The notes beneath the pieces were generated by a model. The model searched no databases, had not been told where the DNA came from, and was given only the letters and a program-made list of their open reading frames with translations. A DNA stretch of 64,000 bases from NCBI GenBank assembly GCA_902790325.1, contig CADARP010000015.1, positions 1 through 64,000 on the forward strand. Direction: 5' to 3'. The translations under genes and the position numbers were made by a program. Positions 26,099 through 35,486 of the stretch are shown here, piece by piece (position 1 is the stretch's first letter; each line of letters starts with the position of its first letter). The DNA comes from Oscillospiraceae bacterium (lineage in GTDB: Bacteria; Bacillota; Clostridia; Oscillospirales; Acutalibacteraceae).

Positions 26099-27642
26099 GC
26101 GGCGCTCCTCTTGCTTTCGATCTGTCTGCGGATAAGCGTGAGCACGGCCTTGATAAACCGTTTCAGCGCTTCAATGAATGTGTGGCGGTACCGCGCGGTC
26201 GTGTCGCAGTTTTCCGCCGTCATCGGCGAAATGCGCTGCGTTTGTTCGTCATAGACCATGTACTGCGGATAGTCCTCGCTGTCAAATACGGTCGCGTCTG
26301 TGTCGAGAATGTGCGCGAAGAGATATTCGACACATTCCGGGAAATCCTTGTGCGCCAGGTTCTTGATAAACCATGTGCGGTCCGGAAGCAGACACGCGGA
26401 CGCGTCGATCTGGCGGTCGGGCGAAACGAAGCGCATGTCCGCCGATTTGAGATAGGATTCTTTGAGCGTGCCGTTGATCGTTGCCGTGACGGCGCCGAGG
26501 GACGCGTCCTCCACGCTGCACAGTTTGTCGGACATCATATCCGACTGCCGCGTCACGGGGATCGTCTGCACGCCGTATTTGACGATGTTGGCGACGCCTG
26601 TCCCCATCTTGCGGTACCGTTCAAACAGCTCCGGCGTTTTGACCTGCACGTTGTAGTGATAGTCGTCGATGATGCGGATGAAGTTCCTGTATTTTTCCCT
26701 GTCCGCGCCGAAGAATACGGTCTGTTTCGCCTTTTCGTAATCCCTGTCGGCGACCATGCTCCAATAGCCGGGGAAGGAAGCGTATGTATCGATGAGGATC
26801 GGCGGCACGACGTTCAGATAGATCTGGCGGTAGACGTTGTTGACTGCCCAGCACGCAACGTCCAGCCCGTACGTTTTGCGCATCAGCGTCACAAAGGACT
26901 GCAGAAGATCGGTCAGCGTCCGGTCCGCGAACAGCTCAAGATCGTACATAAACCGCTCGACGCCGCCGCTTTCGAGATAGATCTCGCCGCAGAACGCCTT
27001 GCTGCACTGTGTTGCGCCGTACAGCGCGCTGCAGTACAGCAGGTAATCCTCCACATACTGCGCATCATATTTTTCCATATATGCCGCCGTGATGCACGCG
27101 CCGAGGCAGCGGCCAACCAGATTGACCTTCGTTTCACCGGTCACAGCCAGGACATCCTCGATATAGGCGTGCAGGATATCCGCCGTCTTGTAGGGGTCCA
27201 TGCGCCAGTCATACTCGAAACGAAACCGGTTCGTCGGGTATTTCCCGCCGACTTTGCCGCCGTCGATCGATGCGCGGTTCCAGTCCCAATCCACGACGCT
27301 GCCGTTGGGCGCGTTTCCGTTCTCATCCAGCCGGATCTCGTCAAACAGCGGTACAAAAACATCGCGCAGCACCACGCAGAACTCGTCCCACTGCTGGGTA
27401 AAGAAGGCGCGTTTGAACACGTCGAGATTCTCCTTGACGGTCGTTGCGATAAAGTCGTCCGGCAGCTGCAGCCCATAAACCTGGCGCGTCGAACCGTCCG
27501 GCTCGTGCACGACCAGCGGGGAGCCCGCGCCGAGAACATACACGGTCGGGATGTCCGTACCCGGAACGTCCGCGGCAAACGCGAAGACGCCGCTGCCCGC
27601 AAGCAGCGCAAGACACAGTAAAAATGCAATCAGTCGTTTCAT
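26095..27642 (-). CDS. Secreted LCAT-like alpha/beta hydrolase with Cys nucleophile elbow
   Basis: 515 residues. A signal peptide (about 1-24, ending AFA-AD) marks export. The fold is recognised from IPTVYVLGAGSPLV, FEYDWRMDPYKTADILHAYI and KVNLVGRCLGACITAAYME. In LCAT/lipase relatives the last has GHSxG, but here the elbow is GRCLG (177-181), putting Cys179 in the nucleophile position. A His candidate is in WFIKNLAHKDFPE. A Cys elbow is known from dienelactone hydrolase and PHA synthases. The product may cleave or transfer an acyl group. ATG 27642 overlaps the upstream GH3 stop (ATGA) and has AGGAG upstream. There is a basic C-terminal tail (LIRRQIESKRSAA). Confidence 0.8.
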   Translation of the reverse strand: MKRLIAFLLCLALLAGSGVFAFAADVPGTDIPTVYVLGAGSPLVVHEPDGSTRQVYGLQLPDDFIATTVKENLDVFKRAFFTQQWDEFCVVLRDVFVPLFDEIRLDENGNAPNGSVVDWDWNRASIDGGKVGGKYPTNRFRFEYDWRMDPYKTADILHAYIEDVLAVTGETKVNLVGRCLGACITAAYMEKYDAQYVEDYLLYCSALYGATQCSKAFCGEIYLESGGVERFMYDLELFADRTLTDLLQSFVTLMRKTYGLDVACWAVNNVYRQIYLNVVPPILIDTYASFPGYWSMVADRDYEKAKQTVFFGADREKYRNFIRIIDDYHYNVQVKTPELFERYRKMGTGVANIVKYGVQTIPVTRQSDMMSDKLCSVEDASLGAVTATINGTLKESYLKSADMRFVSPDRQIDASACLLPDRTWFIKNLAHKDFPECVEYLFAHILDTDATVFDSEDYPQYMVYDEQTQRISPMTAENCDTTARYRHTFIEALKRFIKAVLTLIRRQIESKRSAA

Positions 27643-29384
27643 ACGGTCTGCTCCTGTTCTGCGCGCCACTTGTCCACCGCGGACGAGGGCGTTGCAACAT
27701 GGGAAAAGAAGAAATCCGTACGCTGCGGCGTATTGAGCACCGTCACGGGCTTGATCTGGTTGAGTACGACGCCGTTTTTGCGCAGCATATCGTGATAGTC
27801 CGCATAGGCATTCGGCTGCAGGAAGAGAACCTCGGGCCTTCCGAGCATGCCCCAGCGGCGGTATTTGAAGTATTTTTCGTTGATCTCCTTGAGCGCGTCA
27901 TCCAGCACGTCGATCATCTGCTGACGCGTCTGCTCGTCCGCGGGAGACGCGGTTTCGACAAGCATACAGTAGCGCACCGGCGTCGTCGAATAGTCGGGGC
28001 AGAAGCTGTATCCGACGAATTCCGTGCCCGTCTGCCGTGCGGTGCGCGCGGCGGCGGCGTCCGTCATTTCTGTCGTCGTCTTTTCGTTGGCGATGTTCAT
28101 GCCGAGATTGCGTCGATAGAGGAACTCGACCTGCGGCGTGCCCTGATACATGCGCGTGACCTGCACCACGTCGTCCATGCGGTAGCGGTACAATCCGGAG
28201 AAGTTGGTCACGACGACCTCGTACTTTTTGCCGACCTCCAGCTCGTCGAGCAGCAGCGTCTGCGGATTCTCGTCCTCCTGCGCATCGGGGTCGTCGTTTA
28301 CGGGGATGAATTCAAAAAAGATGCAGTGCGGCAGCAGTACATAGTCGGTCGTGTCCAGCTCCGTCGGCATGGCGAAATAGCCCTCCGCGGCGGCATAGCC
28401 CATGTTGTGCAGCGGAATATCGGGACCGATGTAGCGGCGCAGCTTCTCGGCGTAGACCTTCAGCGTCGAGCTGACCATGCCGTACGCCCACGTCAGACGC
28501 GGCCAGATGCGCGGCGCGATCGGCTCGTCGAAGCCCTTCTCAAACTCTTTGCGCAGCTCCGCGGCGCGTGCGGGATTCGGCTTGAACTTTTTACTGTACT
28601 GCATACGCAGCTCCGGCGTGATGCGCACCGACGGGTTGATGATCCCCTTCTCGATGTCGTCGCAGAGCATCTGCCAATGCGACTCGAGGTACTCGAACAT
28701 CGTTGTCAGCAGCGTAATGACCATGGAGCCGAGATAGCTGACCTTGCGGTTTTCGAGCGCAAAGCGAAGCTGCAGGTAGGACGTGTCGATCTGATCCTCA
28801 TGCTCGGGATACATCAGCGACACGGGCGACGTGGAAAACGTCGGAATGATCATACGCAGGTTGTCCAGCGGCACCTGTCCGGCGCCGTTGCATTTTTTGC
28901 CGTCCTCGGCGGGATGTCCCGTCAGGATCAGCAGCAGCGGTCCCATCTGCGGCGGCAGACGCTTGCCCTGCTTTTTGAGATAGTGCGCGGCCGTCGCTAC
29001 GGAACAGGAAAAGCCGATGCACTGCATTTTCCACAGATCGTTCAGTCCCTTGGGCAGCACCTTCGGCTTGCCGACCGAACCGGACGAAGAACAGTAGCGC
29101 AGATTGGCGCCCGTATACATCAGGTTTCGCTCGCCGCGCATCATGCGCTCCACATACGGCGCATAGTCCTCGTAGCGCGTCAGCGGTACCGTTTTACGAA
29201 AATCGTCAATGGAACGTATATTCGCAAAATCGTATTTTCTGCCGTATTCGCTCGTGCGGCTGCGGCGCACGATCTTGCGCAGCACAGCGTTCTGCGCGCG
29301 CATGGGGTTCTTTGTATAATGCTCGATTTCCAACAGAGAAACGTCTCCCAGAAGGATTCCGAGATCAGAGAATGACATTTTCAT
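27639..29384 (-). CDS. GH3-family acyl-adenylating amido synthetase, copy 2
   Basis: 581 residues from ATG 29384; ATG 29378 is an alternative, and the ribosome-binding site (GGAACGGA) is weak for both. Motif I (SSSGSVGKPKVLPKG), motif II (NMGYAAAEGYF) and motif III (FSGLYRYRMDDVVQVT) are intact, as is NQIKPVTVL near the end. It aligns with copy 1 over the full length with long identical blocks (for example APYVERMMRGERNLMYTG), so the two arose by duplication. They differ most in residues 420-470 and in the C-terminal third, where acyl or amine specificity is set in plant enzymes. It is the first gene of the operon, with its own sigma-A promoter. Confidence 0.88.
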   Translation of the reverse strand: MKMSFSDLGILLGDVSLLEIEHYTKNPMRAQNAVLRKIVRRSRTSEYGRKYDFANIRSIDDFRKTVPLTRYEDYAPYVERMMRGERNLMYTGANLRYCSSSGSVGKPKVLPKGLNDLWKMQCIGFSCSVATAAHYLKKQGKRLPPQMGPLLLILTGHPAEDGKKCNGAGQVPLDNLRMIIPTFSTSPVSLMYPEHEDQIDTSYLQLRFALENRKVSYLGSMVITLLTTMFEYLESHWQMLCDDIEKGIINPSVRITPELRMQYSKKFKPNPARAAELRKEFEKGFDEPIAPRIWPRLTWAYGMVSSTLKVYAEKLRRYIGPDIPLHNMGYAAAEGYFAMPTELDTTDYVLLPHCIFFEFIPVNDDPDAQEDENPQTLLLDELEVGKKYEVVVTNFSGLYRYRMDDVVQVTRMYQGTPQVEFLYRRNLGMNIANEKTTTEMTDAAAARTARQTGTEFVGYSFCPDYSTTPVRYCMLVETASPADEQTRQQMIDVLDDALKEINEKYFKYRRWGMLGRPEVLFLQPNAYADYHDMLRKNGVVLNQIKPVTVLNTPQRTDFFFSHVATPSSAVDKWRAEQEQTV

Positions 29385-29429
29385 CACATCCGTTCCGATC
29401 AATTCCGGTGCAGTCAGCAACAGAGTTGT

Positions 29430-29458
29430 ATTATACCACGTGTGCCGAAAAAAGTCAA
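29430..29458 (-). promoter_or_regulatory. Strong promoter of the GH3 operon
   Basis: Minus strand: TTGACT (29453-29458), a 17-bp spacer and a consensus TATAAT (29430-29435), about 46 bp before the first GH3 start. Near-consensus boxes suggest high constitutive expression unless repressed. Confidence 0.85.
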
Positions 29459-29479
29459 ACAAAGAAAAGCTGCCGCCCG

Positions 29480-29522
29480 GGGAAAAAGGAAAAGGCTGCC
29501 GCACCGGAAAGGTACGGCAGCC
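29480..29522 (-). terminator. Terminator of the dockerin protein gene
   Basis: Minus strand: a 12-bp stem GGCTGCCG[T/C]ACC around a 5-base loop, followed by TTTTCCTTTTT. It lies just after the stop at 29537 and separates this gene from the GH3 promoter. Confidence 0.85.
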
Positions 29523-29536
29523 GTGCTGCTGTGGAA

Positions 29537-32500
29537 TTATTCGATGACCTGCGAAATCACCGAAATACCTGCGTTGGCCAAACGCGCCTCCGTAACGTCG
29601 GAGGAATTGACGTTGCCGTCATGCGTGATGTCCGCCGCGAAGTACTGTGCGGAATCCGGAGCGTACTCGACCAGACCTGCGTTCATGTTGCGCAGCTCGG
29701 TGACGTCGGACGAGTTGACGTTGCCGTCGCCGTTCACGTCGCCGAAGATGACGATCTCGTACGTCGCATCGGTGTTGCCGGAGAAGTCGTTGATCACTTT
29801 GACCTTGGTGCCCGTACCGATAATGGCGGGTTCAAGCTCGATGTGACCGTTGCCTTCCACGCCGAGGAAGCTGTCAAGCAGCTGCTGCTGCGTGATATTG
29901 GCTTCGAGGCCGTAGATGAAACCGCGTTCATCGTCGATCACGGTCGTGGAGCCTTCCTGCGCAACCAGCGTGACCTTGTCGGCAATCCAGACCGCGTAGA
30001 GGGTCTTGCTGCCGGTGCCTGTCGCCGTGAAGGACGTCAGGGGCTGCGTTGCGTTCGTTTTGTCGGACCATCCCGCAAAGATGTAGCCTTCCTTGGAGAA
30101 GTCCAGACCCTGCGGCAGATCCGCGGCGGCGATCGTTTCACCGACCTCGACCTGCATGCTGGCGGGTCTGGTGCCGTACTCCGCGCCGTTGAGATTGAAG
30201 TTGACGGTCATGAAGTTGACGATCCAGATCGCGTACATCGTGACCGGTTCCTCGCCGTAGATCGTGTACGAGGTGTACGGATTGGTACCCGTCGAGCTGG
30301 TGCTCCAGCCGCCGAACGTGTAGAACTTTCTACTGAATCCGGCGCTGCCGGGAAGGGTGACGGTCGTGTTGACCGGTCTGGTGATGTCGGCGGGCGCCGT
30401 GCCGGTACCGCCGTTGAGATCGAACTTGACCGTGCCGGTCATCTGGTAGTACTCGCCGTAGAGCAGGAGATTCTGCGCGGGCATGGTCTCCGGCTTCTCA
30501 TAGAGCTGCGTCATCGCCTCGTCGGTATACCAGCCGCGGAAGCCGTAGCCGTAATCGGACCAGTCATCCGGTTCGGGCAGATCGAACGTATCGCCGTAGA
30601 AGAGGTTCTCCACAAACGGGCCGTCTTCCGGCTCGCCGTCGAAGAAAGTGATGGTGTGGATGGAGTACGTGACGTGCTCGGTGAAGCCGTAGAGGATCGT
30701 ATCCTGCGTCAGCGTCATCGGGAACGCGGCAAGCGCGCCGTCCGCGCTGTTCTCCGTACGCCAGCCGGTGAAGTTGTAGCCGGGGTCGGGCGTGTAGCCG
30801 ATGCTCGCTTCGGTGACCTGCGTGCCTCTCTGTACCTCGATCGGATCGCCGTACTGTCTGCCGTTGATGTAGAGCGTCAGCATATTGCCGTCGATCACGA
30901 TGGAACCGTAGAAGTCCTCGTTTTCGGCGGGGAACGTCGTGTAGGTGAAGGGCGTGCCGTTTGCGTTCTTCCAGCCGGAGAACACGTAGCCCTCATTCAC
31001 CGAGACGGTCGGCGCCTCGAGCGCTTCACCGTACTGACCGATCTTGGTGCTGAACGGCGTCGTGCTTTCGCCCAGGAAGAAACGGACCGTGATCGTTTTG
31101 GCCGTCCACTTGGCGGTCAGCGTGATGTCCGTTGCCGGATACTTATTGATGGTATAGGACGCGGTATCCTTCAGCCAGCCGCCGAAGGTGTAGCCCGCGC
31201 GGGTGGGATTCTCCGGAATGTTGGTCACAGCCGTATCGAACAGGCCGCTGAGCACCACCATCTGCTGCTGGTTCTGGAATTTACCGCCGTCCGCGTTGAG
31301 CGTGATGCTGGTGGTGTTTCTCAGATACCACAGATCCAGGATCAGCGGATTCGAGGTCTCGCCTCTGACAATGCCGGTAAGGTTCGGGTTCTGGCAGGTA
31401 AAGCCGGCATACACTTTGGCGGTCGCCGTGACTTCGGTGCCGACAGCGGCCTTCAGCACCTGCTGTTCATAGTTATCCATGAAGCCGCTTGCTGTCGCGT
31501 TCTGCTTGTGATGACGGACGTAGTAAGTGGCCTGCTTGCCGACCCACTTCGCATACAGCGTGATGGAATCCTGCATCGGGACCGGGAACGCGGAAGCGTC
31601 CACATAGTCCGTATCGTCCGCGTTGTTGGTCAGCGTCCAGCCCAGGAAATCGTAGTAGCTGCGGGTCGGGGTCGGAAGCTGCGCCGTACCGCCCTGCTTG
31701 GCGTTTTCAATGGCGTCGAGCGAATCGCCGCCGTTGGTGATAAAGTTGATGCGGCAGGTCTGCATCGGGGTAACGGCAAAGCGGAAGTCGGAATCGACGA
31801 TGCTGTTGATCGTCTTATCCCAATCCTTGGCGTTGCTGTACGCAGCGTCTGCCTGCAGACACGCGGCGATCTTGCCGCCGGTCTGCTCGGTCGATCTGAC
31901 GAATTCGGGAGACATGAAAAGCTGTGCGTATTCCGTGGTGCCGTCCGCAAGAGGCGCGCCGGGAAGCACAAGGAACTGGAAGGACGCGATGTCCACCTCG
32001 CCGTTGGGACGCACGCGCGTACCGTTCGAGACGTCGGGTCCGTCATAGTAAACGAATTCGTAGTTGCTGTATTCATCCTTGAGCGTGCGGTTGTCCACAG
32101 CCCAGTCCGCGGGGAAATACTGGCTGGTCGGCGCGATACCGGCCTTGACACGTCCGGTCGGCGCGCCGCAGGTCCAGACGTTGCCGCCCTCGTTGTCGAG
32201 CAGCGTGAAGTACGCTCTGCCCGGCGTCGAGGAACAGGCGCTGGTGCCGGAGATCGCGGATGTCACCGCAACGCCGTTCTTTGCGGGCGTCAGGTAGCGC
32301 TTGTCGTAATAGACCACAAAACGGTGGTTCGTCACGTAACGGTTCGCCTGGATGGAAACCGTCGCGGTGATGATGTCGCCCTGCGCAACCGTGTCGGTCG
32401 CGTCGGTACGCAGACGGAATGTCGCGGTGTAGGGCTCCTCGACGTATGCGGCGACGAGCGTGATGTCCTGTGCGGGAACGGTCGTCAGCTCATACGGCTC

Positions 32501-35269
32501 GCCGTTGAGCATCCATGTGCTGAACACATAGTCGGTCTTGGTCGGAACCGGAGGCGGCGTGATCGTGGAGCCGCAGTCGATGTTCTGGTACGCGGCCGCA
32601 TTGAAGCCGGGCGCCATAACGCCCTCGCCGGGATCGAAGGTGATGGTGAACTTCAGCGGGGTATAGATGGCGAACAGCGCCACATTGTTGCCGCCGATGG
32701 TGATCGGGAACGATCTGGGGCTGCCGGTACCTCTGGGATTGCCGTACCAGCCCTTGAAGGTAAAGCCTTCCTTCTGCGGGTCCGCGGGTCTTTCGACACG
32801 CGAACCGACGTCGACCGTCAGGAAGACGGGATCTTCGCCGTTCTCCGGATAGAAGAACACGTTGCGCACGTCCTCGCTCCACTTCGCAAAGATCTCGATG
32901 TCTTCGCCGGGGATCGTGAAGGTGCTCATATCGACCGGCCGCGTCAGCGCGGCGTCATAGTACCAGCCGTTGAATCCGACGCCTGTCTGCGTAGGCGGCG
33001 TCGGCTCGGCAACAGGCGAACCGAACAGATCCGTGACGGTGTAGGTATCCGCGTTGCCGGTGAACTTGCCGCCGTTGGCATTGAAGGTCACGGTGAAAGA
33101 GTCTGCCGTCCACTTGGCATACACGACGCTCAGGCTGCCGAACGTGAAGCCGCTCCAGTTGACGGGCGTCTCCAGCGTTTCATCGGTGTACCAGCCGAGG
33201 AACCGGCAGCCGGTCTTGGTCGGCGTCTCGGTCGGGCCGGTATAGGGATCGCCGTTGTTGCCGATGGCCATCGGCATCTCGCTGCCGCCCATCGTATTGA
33301 ATTCAAGCGTCTTGCCGGTGATCTGCCAGCCCGCGTACAGGGTGTACGCCACGCCGGCGTTGTCGACCTTGGTGTCCAGATCGGCCTTGAAGTACGGGCT
33401 CGCGGGATCGAAGTAAAGCGGCCAGCTCACGGGTTCCGTCGTCTCGGCGTCGAAATACCAGCCGGTGAATCTATAGTACTGTCTAGAGGGATTGGTCGTC
33501 GGTCTCGTGATCTCGGCCGTGAAGGACGTCGTGAAGTTTGCGGGTACGCCCGTCACGCCGTCCGCGTTCGCATTGAACTCGACGCTCATCAGCTTGGACG
33601 TCTGATTCTGCGGAGTCTCGATCAACGCATTGACCGCGTTCATGAGGTTGATGCGCATCTGATCGACGGTGCCCTGATAGCGCGCGTCGAGCGGCGTCTT
33701 TTCGATCGTCTCGTCGTGATCGAGATTGTACTCGATCTTGATGTCGTCGATCGCATCAATGAGCGCCGCGGCAAGAGAATACTGATAATACTTGCCGTAT
33801 GTTTCATCGGAGTACTGCACGAAGAAGTCGGGATTGTCGAGCGTCTGCGAGATCGTGGAATAGATGCTCTCGATGCCGGAATAATCCGCGTCCGCGTACA
33901 TCATGCCGGAGACCCACGCGCCGCTGCTGTTGTAGTTCGGAGTCGCCTGCGTCAAAGCCGTAATGGCGTTGTTGATGTCGTCCTGCGAGACGTTCTCTTT
34001 GCCGTAGATGAACCACGCGTTCTCCAGCGCCTCGAGATACTGATCCCACGATCTGAATCTCGAGCTGGTGCCGGGATTCGTGTTGCGGAACTGCGACGCC
34101 TGGTAGTTGTTTGACATCGCGGTGCTGATCGCAGTCCAAAGCGCGGACTTGTTGTAGGTCGCGATGTCGATCTGGTAATAAGTATGCGAATCATGATAGG
34201 AATGCTGCCAGTGGAGCGCATCCGTGTCCACGTTGCCTTCCCAGTGGATCTCTGCGTTGATCTGTGCCGAACCGCCGTGCTCGCCGACCGGCGGAAGCGG
34301 ACCGGAAAAGACGTCGCCGCGCGCGCTGCCGACGCCGACGCTGCCCGAACCGGTATTCGATACGGAATAAACGCCGTCCGCCTGCGCGCCCTGATAGAAC
34401 TGACTATTGATAGCCGTGCCGAGATACTTCTGCGGGTGATTTCCGGGATCTTCGAGCACCGCGTGCGTCTTCGCAACGGACGCCAGGCCGATGGCTTCCA
34501 CCGTTTGCACCTGCGAATAGTCCGCATACAGCGTGCCCTTTGCCGTCGTGACGGAGTAGCTCTTTTCATCATCGCCGCTGCCCATGTCGTACTCCCACAG
34601 GTAGGAGGACGCATATGTGCCCGTGGCCGCGGCGTACACACCCTGTCCCTGATGGACGTAGCCCTGCGTATAATTCGACGCCGTTTCCGTCGCCGGTCTG
34701 CCGAGCACGGGGCCGATCCACTCGACGTGGTGGTTGTGCGTCTGATAGCTCAGGGAGTTCTTGTGTACCAGGTGCACGCCGAAACCGGGGTCGTTGTACG
34801 TCGGGCGCACCTGCGACCACGCATAGGTCACATAGCTCTTGCCGCCGACCGTGTAGGAAAGCGTCCATTTGACCTTGGTCGACCCGTCCGATGCCGGCGC
34901 GGTTTTGAGCGTGCCGCCCTGGATCTCCCAAGTGGATTCGCCGCTCGTCGCCTGGCTGCGCGCGGACAGCTGCACACCCGCGTCGCTGCACGCGAGCGAA
35001 ATGTTCTCCACCGAAGCGGTGCCGGTCGGCGTGATCGTCGCCTGAACCTGACCCTCGGCCGAGACGTTGTTGCCGCCCTGGTAGATGTCCGAACCGTACG
35101 TCTTCAGATACGGCGGGACCGTGAAGATCACGGACGGGCTGAGAACCGTCGCCGCCGTACGCGGTACAGTCGGCGCAGCGCTGCCGATCACGGTAAACGC
35201 GACTGTCATCGTGGTGAACGCCATCACGACGGCCAGCAGCACGCTGATCGTACGCTTGAAATTAGTCAT
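29537..35269 (-). CDS. Giant secreted Flg_new-repeat protein with cohesin-like domain and type I dockerin
   Basis: 1910 residues. Signal peptide about 1-33. Residues 35-550 form a region of unknown fold. Twelve Listeria-Bacteroides (Flg_new, PF09479-like) repeats are marked by FxGWY-type cores: five at about 555-940 and seven at about 1175-1800. Between the sets, about 945-1165, lies a domain starting GDIITATVSIQANRYV and FVVYYDKRYL that resembles a cohesin. The C terminus (about 1843-1905) is a dockerin with two calcium loops, DVNGDGNVNSSD and DITHDGNVNSSD. Dockerins plug into cohesins of cellulosome-type scaffolds; no glycoside hydrolase module is seen. It is transcribed alone. Confidence 0.88.
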   Translation of the reverse strand: MTNFKRTISVLLAVVMAFTTMTVAFTVIGSAAPTVPRTAATVLSPSVIFTVPPYLKTYGSDIYQGGNNVSAEGQVQATITPTGTASVENISLACSDAGVQLSARSQATSGESTWEIQGGTLKTAPASDGSTKVKWTLSYTVGGKSYVTYAWSQVRPTYNDPGFGVHLVHKNSLSYQTHNHHVEWIGPVLGRPATETASNYTQGYVHQGQGVYAAATGTYASSYLWEYDMGSGDDEKSYSVTTAKGTLYADYSQVQTVEAIGLASVAKTHAVLEDPGNHPQKYLGTAINSQFYQGAQADGVYSVSNTGSGSVGVGSARGDVFSGPLPPVGEHGGSAQINAEIHWEGNVDTDALHWQHSYHDSHTYYQIDIATYNKSALWTAISTAMSNNYQASQFRNTNPGTSSRFRSWDQYLEALENAWFIYGKENVSQDDINNAITALTQATPNYNSSGAWVSGMMYADADYSGIESIYSTISQTLDNPDFFVQYSDETYGKYYQYSLAAALIDAIDDIKIEYNLDHDETIEKTPLDARYQGTVDQMRINLMNAVNALIETPQNQTSKLMSVEFNANADGVTGVPANFTTSFTAEITRPTTNPSRQYYRFTGWYFDAETTEPVSWPLYFDPASPYFKADLDTKVDNAGVAYTLYAGWQITGKTLEFNTMGGSEMPMAIGNNGDPYTGPTETPTKTGCRFLGWYTDETLETPVNWSGFTFGSLSVVYAKWTADSFTVTFNANGGKFTGNADTYTVTDLFGSPVAEPTPPTQTGVGFNGWYYDAALTRPVDMSTFTIPGEDIEIFAKWSEDVRNVFFYPENGEDPVFLTVDVGSRVERPADPQKEGFTFKGWYGNPRGTGSPRSFPITIGGNNVALFAIYTPLKFTITFDPGEGVMAPGFNAAAYQNIDCGSTITPPPVPTKTDYVFSTWMLNGEPYELTTVPAQDITLVAAYVEEPYTATFRLRTDATDTVAQGDIITATVSIQANRYVTNHRFVVYYDKRYLTPAKNGVAVTSAISGTSACSSTPGRAYFTLLDNEGGNVWTCGAPTGRVKAGIAPTSQYFPADWAVDNRTLKDEYSNYEFVYYDGPDVSNGTRVRPNGEVDIASFQFLVLPGAPLADGTTEYAQLFMSPEFVRSTEQTGGKIAACLQADAAYSNAKDWDKTINSIVDSDFRFAVTPMQTCRINFITNGGDSLDAIENAKQGGTAQLPTPTRSYYDFLGWTLTNNADDTDYVDASAFPVPMQDSITLYAKWVGKQATYYVRHHKQNATASGFMDNYEQQVLKAAVGTEVTATAKVYAGFTCQNPNLTGIVRGETSNPLILDLWYLRNTTSITLNADGGKFQNQQQMVVLSGLFDTAVTNIPENPTRAGYTFGGWLKDTASYTINKYPATDITLTAKWTAKTITVRFFLGESTTPFSTKIGQYGEALEAPTVSVNEGYVFSGWKNANGTPFTYTTFPAENEDFYGSIVIDGNMLTLYINGRQYGDPIEVQRGTQVTEASIGYTPDPGYNFTGWRTENSADGALAAFPMTLTQDTILYGFTEHVTYSIHTITFFDGEPEDGPFVENLFYGDTFDLPEPDDWSDYGYGFRGWYTDEAMTQLYEKPETMPAQNLLLYGEYYQMTGTVKFDLNGGTGTAPADITRPVNTTVTLPGSAGFSRKFYTFGGWSTSSTGTNPYTSYTIYGEEPVTMYAIWIVNFMTVNFNLNGAEYGTRPASMQVEVGETIAAADLPQGLDFSKEGYIFAGWSDKTNATQPLTSFTATGTGSKTLYAVWIADKVTLVAQEGSTTVIDDERGFIYGLEANITQQQLLDSFLGVEGNGHIELEPAIIGTGTKVKVINDFSGNTDATYEIVIFGDVNGDGNVNSSDVTELRNMNAGLVEYAPDSAQYFAADITHDGNVNSSDVTEARLANAGISVISQVIE

Positions 35270-35395
35270 ACTTGAGTTCCCTCCATTCGAAAATGTACAT
35301 CCCTGGTTTTACCCGCGGAAACGAACGGATTTTAAGTCCGAAATCGAAAATAACTCCGTACACTACCGCAGAATAAAACACTACTATGCAAGTTA

Positions 35396-35424
35396 ACTTT
35401 ATCACAATCATACAACAATGTCAA
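35396..35424 (-). promoter_or_regulatory. Promoter of the dockerin protein gene
   Basis: Minus strand: TTGACA (35419-35424), a 17-bp spacer and TAAAGT (35396-35401). Confidence 0.7.
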
Positions 35425-35486
35425 TATAAAAAGACGGAAACAGCCGCCTTTTTTTGCGCACTTTTCACGAGGCAGGACGCACATGC

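Noticed and set aside
23741-27621. Long plus-strand frames opposite the GH3 operon
   Set aside because: The minus-strand proteins have family motifs, coupled starts and a consensus promoter; the plus frames have neither start sites nor domains.
29312-34114. A 1600-codon plus-strand frame opposite the dockerin gene
   Set aside because: It is the antisense shadow of a GC-rich coding sequence. The minus-strand protein has a signal peptide, repeated domains, promoter and terminator; the plus frame has none and its translation is Arg/Val/Asp-rich without domains.
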